NCBI RefSeq assembly: GCF_000686125.1
Contig: NZ_JMMA01000002.1
Span: 806,001 to 870,000, forward strand
Length of the DNA: 64,000 nucleotides
Direction of reading: 5' to 3'
DNA from: Ruminococcus sp. NK3A76
Lineage (GTDB): Bacteria > Bacillota > Clostridia > Oscillospirales > Ruminococcaceae
This document shows, piece by piece, positions 61,896-64,000 of the stretch. The position numbers and the translations under genes were made by a program. Position 1 is the stretch's first letter. Each line of letters opens with the position of its first letter. A model generated the notes under the pieces. It was not told the origin of the DNA. It searched no databases and saw only the letters and a list, made by a program, of their open reading frames with translations.

Positions 61896-63536
61896 TTAAC
61901 CCTCGTTTGAAAGCTCTGCAAACATTTCAAGTCTCTTAAGAGCCTCGCCGCTGTCGATGCTCTGTCTTGCAAGCTCGATGCCGTCCTTTATCGTGTCTGC
62001 CTTGTGTGCTACATAGAGTGCGCAGCCTGCGTTTAAGAGAATGATGTCTCTCTTGGCACCTGTTATGCTGCCGTCAAGCACGCCCTTGGTGATAGCTGCG
62101 TTGTCCTTTGCCTCGCCGCCTGTAACGTCTGATTTGTTGTAGCGTTTAAGACCGAAATCCTCAGGGCATATCTCGTACTTGATTATCTTGCCGTCTCTTA
62201 CCTCGCATACAGTTGTCGGAGCGGATATGGATATCTCGTCAAAGCCGTCCTGGCCGTGAACGAGCATAGCGCTTTTGACACCGATGTTCATGAGCACCTT
62301 TGCCATGTTTTCAAGCAGCTCGTCGCTGTATGCACCGAGCAGCATATACTCAGCCTTTGCAGGGTTTGCCAAAGGCCCTAAGATGTTGAATATGGTTCTT
62401 ACGCCTATCTGTCTTCTTGTAAGGCCTACAAAGCGCATTGCGGAGTGATACTTCTGCGCAAAGAGGAATGTGTAGCCTGCTTCGTTTATCAGGCTCTTTG
62501 CCTTGTCAGGCGAGAGGGAGATGTTGCAGCCGAGAGCTTCGAGCACGTCTGCCGCACCGCTCTTTGAAGAAACGCCCCTGTTGCCGTGCTTTGCAACTGC
62601 CTGGCCTGCGCCTGCGATAACAAAGCCCGAGGTAGTCGAGATATTGAAGCTGAACGAAAGATCGCCGCCTGTGCCTACTATCTCTAAAACAGGTGTGTCG
62701 GGGATAACTTCGGTCATGTTCTTTCTCATGCCCTTTACAAAGCCTGTTATCTCGTCAACATTCTCGCCCTGGAGCCTCATTGCTGTGAGCAGGCAGGCTA
62801 TCTGAGCGTTTGTTGCCCTGTCGTTCATGATGATGTCAACAGCCTCAAAGCTCTCCTGCTCAGTCAGGTGCTCGCCCTTGTCAACTACCTTTCTTATAAA
62901 CTTTACAAGCTCTGTTCTCTCGCCGTCGGGGATAGAGGGGAGAGCAGCCTTTGTAGTCTTGACACCGCAGATGTTAGTGAGGAAGTTGTCTATCATCTTC
63001 ATGCCTGTATCTGTCAGTATGCTCTCGGGGTGGAACTGCACACCGTAGGTCTTGTGCTCTCTGTGCTGAAGTGCCATTATCTGAGCTGTGTCGTCAGTTG
63101 CGATGACAGACAGGCAGGAGGGCAGCGTAACGCTGTCAGCCACGAGCGAGTGATAGCGTGCAGCCTTTATGCTCTTTGTAAGCCCTGCAAAAAGAGGGTT
63201 GGCTGTGTTTATGCTTATCTCTGTCTGCTTGCCGTGGAGCTGCTCTTTTGCGTGTATTATCTTTCCGCCGAAGGCCTCAGCTATTGCCTGGTGGCCAAGG
63301 CATACGCCTAAGATAGGGTATTTGCCGCTGAATCTCTTTATAAGCTCCTCGCAGATGCCTGCATCAGCAGGCCTGCCGGGGCCGGGGGAGAGGATAATGC
63401 CCTCGGGAGCGAGCTTTTCTATCTCGTCAAGAGTTATCTCGTCGTTTCTCTTTACCTCGATGTGGGGATAGAGCACGCCGATAGCCTGATAAAGGTTGTA
63501 AGTGAAGCTGTCGTAATTATCTATCATCAGTATCAT
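61896..63536 (-). CDS. trpGD: Anthranilate synthase glutaminase fused to anthranilate phosphoribosyltransferase
   Basis: 546 residues. Residues 1-190 form the TrpG class I glutamine amidotransferase with Cys in GVCLGHQAIAEAFGG and His/Glu in VQFHPESILT. Residues about 205-546 form TrpD: VGTGGDLSFSFNIST, KHGNRGVSSKSG and the metal site near DEISISAPTTV. The glutaminase needs TrpE, which is not in the window and must lie upstream of trpS or elsewhere. The GD fusion is well known in enterobacteria and some Clostridia. Confidence 0.96.
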   Translation of the reverse strand: MILMIDNYDSFTYNLYQAIGVLYPHIEVKRNDEITLDEIEKLAPEGIILSPGPGRPADAGICEELIKRFSGKYPILGVCLGHQAIAEAFGGKIIHAKEQLHGKQTEISINTANPLFAGLTKSIKAARYHSLVADSVTLPSCLSVIATDDTAQIMALQHREHKTYGVQFHPESILTDTGMKMIDNFLTNICGVKTTKAALPSIPDGERTELVKFIRKVVDKGEHLTEQESFEAVDIIMNDRATNAQIACLLTAMRLQGENVDEITGFVKGMRKNMTEVIPDTPVLEIVGTGGDLSFSFNISTTSGFVIAGAGQAVAKHGNRGVSSKSGAADVLEALGCNISLSPDKAKSLINEAGYTFLFAQKYHSAMRFVGLTRRQIGVRTIFNILGPLANPAKAEYMLLGAYSDELLENMAKVLMNIGVKSAMLVHGQDGFDEISISAPTTVCEVRDGKIIKYEICPEDFGLKRYNKSDVTGGEAKDNAAITKGVLDGSITGAKRDIILLNAGCALYVAHKADTIKDGIELARQSIDSGEALKRLEMFAELSNEG

Positions 63537-63558
63537 GGTGTATCGTCCCTTTCAGTTG

Positions 63559-64000
63559 TTACTTCACGAATTTATCCAGGAATGTGCTGTCGGTAAAGTA
63601 GTCGATACCTATTGCGGCCCTTACCTCTGCTACTGTCTTGTTTGATATCTCGACTGCACGCTCGGTGCCTTTTTTGAGTATGTCGAGCAGATACTGCCTG
63701 TCGCCCTCAAACTGTGCTCTGCGCTCTCTTATCGGCTTAAGGGTCTCCTGCATCACGCTGTTTAAGAGCTTTTTGCACTTCATGTCGCCAAGGCCGCCCC
63801 TGCGGTAGTGCTCCTTCATTTCTTCGAGCGTCTTGTAGTCGGGAGCGTATTCCTGTATCATCTCGTCTGTGCAGAAAGCATCGAGGTATATGAACACCGG
63901 GTTGCCCTCTGTGTGGCCGGGGTCGGAAACGTTTATGTGTGTCGGGTCGGTGTACATACTCATGACCTTTTCCTTAAGGGTCTTCTCATCGTCCTTAAGG
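63559..64000 (-). CDS. trpS: Tryptophanyl-tRNA synthetase, C-terminal part (continues past window edge)
   Basis: 146 residues are visible and the frame is open through the right edge, so the internal Met at 63963 is not the start. The sequence KEKVMSMYTDPTHINVSDPG, then GNPVFIYLDAF and the helical C-terminal anticodon region (LLNSVMQETLKPIRERR) match class Ic TrpRS just after the KMSKS loop. It lies 22 bp upstream of trpGD on the same strand, so trpS appears to be part of, or read into, the trp operon. Confidence 0.92.
   Translation of the reverse strand, partial: LKDDEKTLKEKVMSMYTDPTHINVSDPGHTEGNPVFIYLDAFCTDEMIQEYAPDYKTLEEMKEHYRRGGLGDMKCKKLLNSVMQETLKPIRERRAQFEGDRQYLLDILKKGTERAVEISNKTVAEVRAAIGIDYFTDSTFLDKFVK

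Overview
The window looks like a chromosomal segment of an anaerobic Gram-positive bacterium of the Clostridia, most likely a Ruminococcus-like member of the Oscillospiraceae. The reasons are the darA-holB-ricT gene order, the SUF system with SufU, the cell-wall-binding (CW) repeat protein, strong sigma-A promoters (TTGACA-17-TATAAT) and AGGAGG ribosome binding sites. The genus is an inference. I found no rRNA, tRNA or CRISPR array.

Layout. 0-3.2 kb: the 3' part of a large coiled-coil protein. 3.5-5.7 kb: a dCache-HAMP-SpoIIE phosphatase. 5.8-11 kb: a two-component system with an ABC exporter. 11-14.7 kb: aspartate kinase, a membrane-anchored hypothetical protein and an Orn/Lys/Arg decarboxylase-like PLP enzyme. 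15.2-17.5 kb: a sigma-region-4-like protein with a coiled-coil partner, a UPF0291 protein and a WYL regulator. 17.5-21.9 kb: a nest of insertion sequences (IS3-family copy, IS256-family copy, inverted IS3-family copy) placed inside a repeat element. 22.2-23.9 kb: an EAL phosphodiesterase with a degenerate GGDEF domain.

24.3-43.4 kb is a sulfur and metallocluster island. It holds two unrelated glutamate-cysteine ligases, a class II glutamine amidotransferase, sufCBDSU, and an Rrf2 regulator that resembles CymR. On the other strand is a nitrogenase-like operon (NifX-like, NifB-like, NifH-like, NifD-like, NifK-like, then a second NifX-like gene), preceded by cysK and a cystathionine gamma-synthase/lyase. 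The order B-H-D-K, the sulfur-amino-acid neighbours and the absence of NifE/NifN point to a group IV nitrogenase-like reductase, possibly of the methylthio-alkane reductase (Mar) type. A plausible working model is that SUF supplies Fe-S clusters, NifB makes a cofactor precursor, NifH and DK reduce an organosulfur compound, and CysK with the MetB/MccB-like enzyme assimilate the released sulfur. This is the most interesting system in the window.

44-64 kb: a LacI-type regulator; a phage-like gene caught between the two arms of a long inverted-repeat element; a darA-holB-kinase-ricT operon with a 548-bp insertion/duplication; a CW-repeat surface protein; a PH-domain protein; an FkbM methyltransferase; a third IS3-family copy; an XRE/zinc-ribbon regulator; and the trp operon (trpS-trpGD-trpC-trpF-trpB-trpA) running off the right edge.

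Two non-coding repeat families dominate the intergenic space. One is a roughly 180-bp element that folds end to end into a hairpin; four copies are present, and a diverged copy shows compensatory changes in the stems. The other is a 335-600 bp GC-rich inverted-repeat element bounded by arrays of heptanucleotides (GTGAATA, AGGTAAC, GCATAAT), with about nine copies, several of them between genes of one operon.
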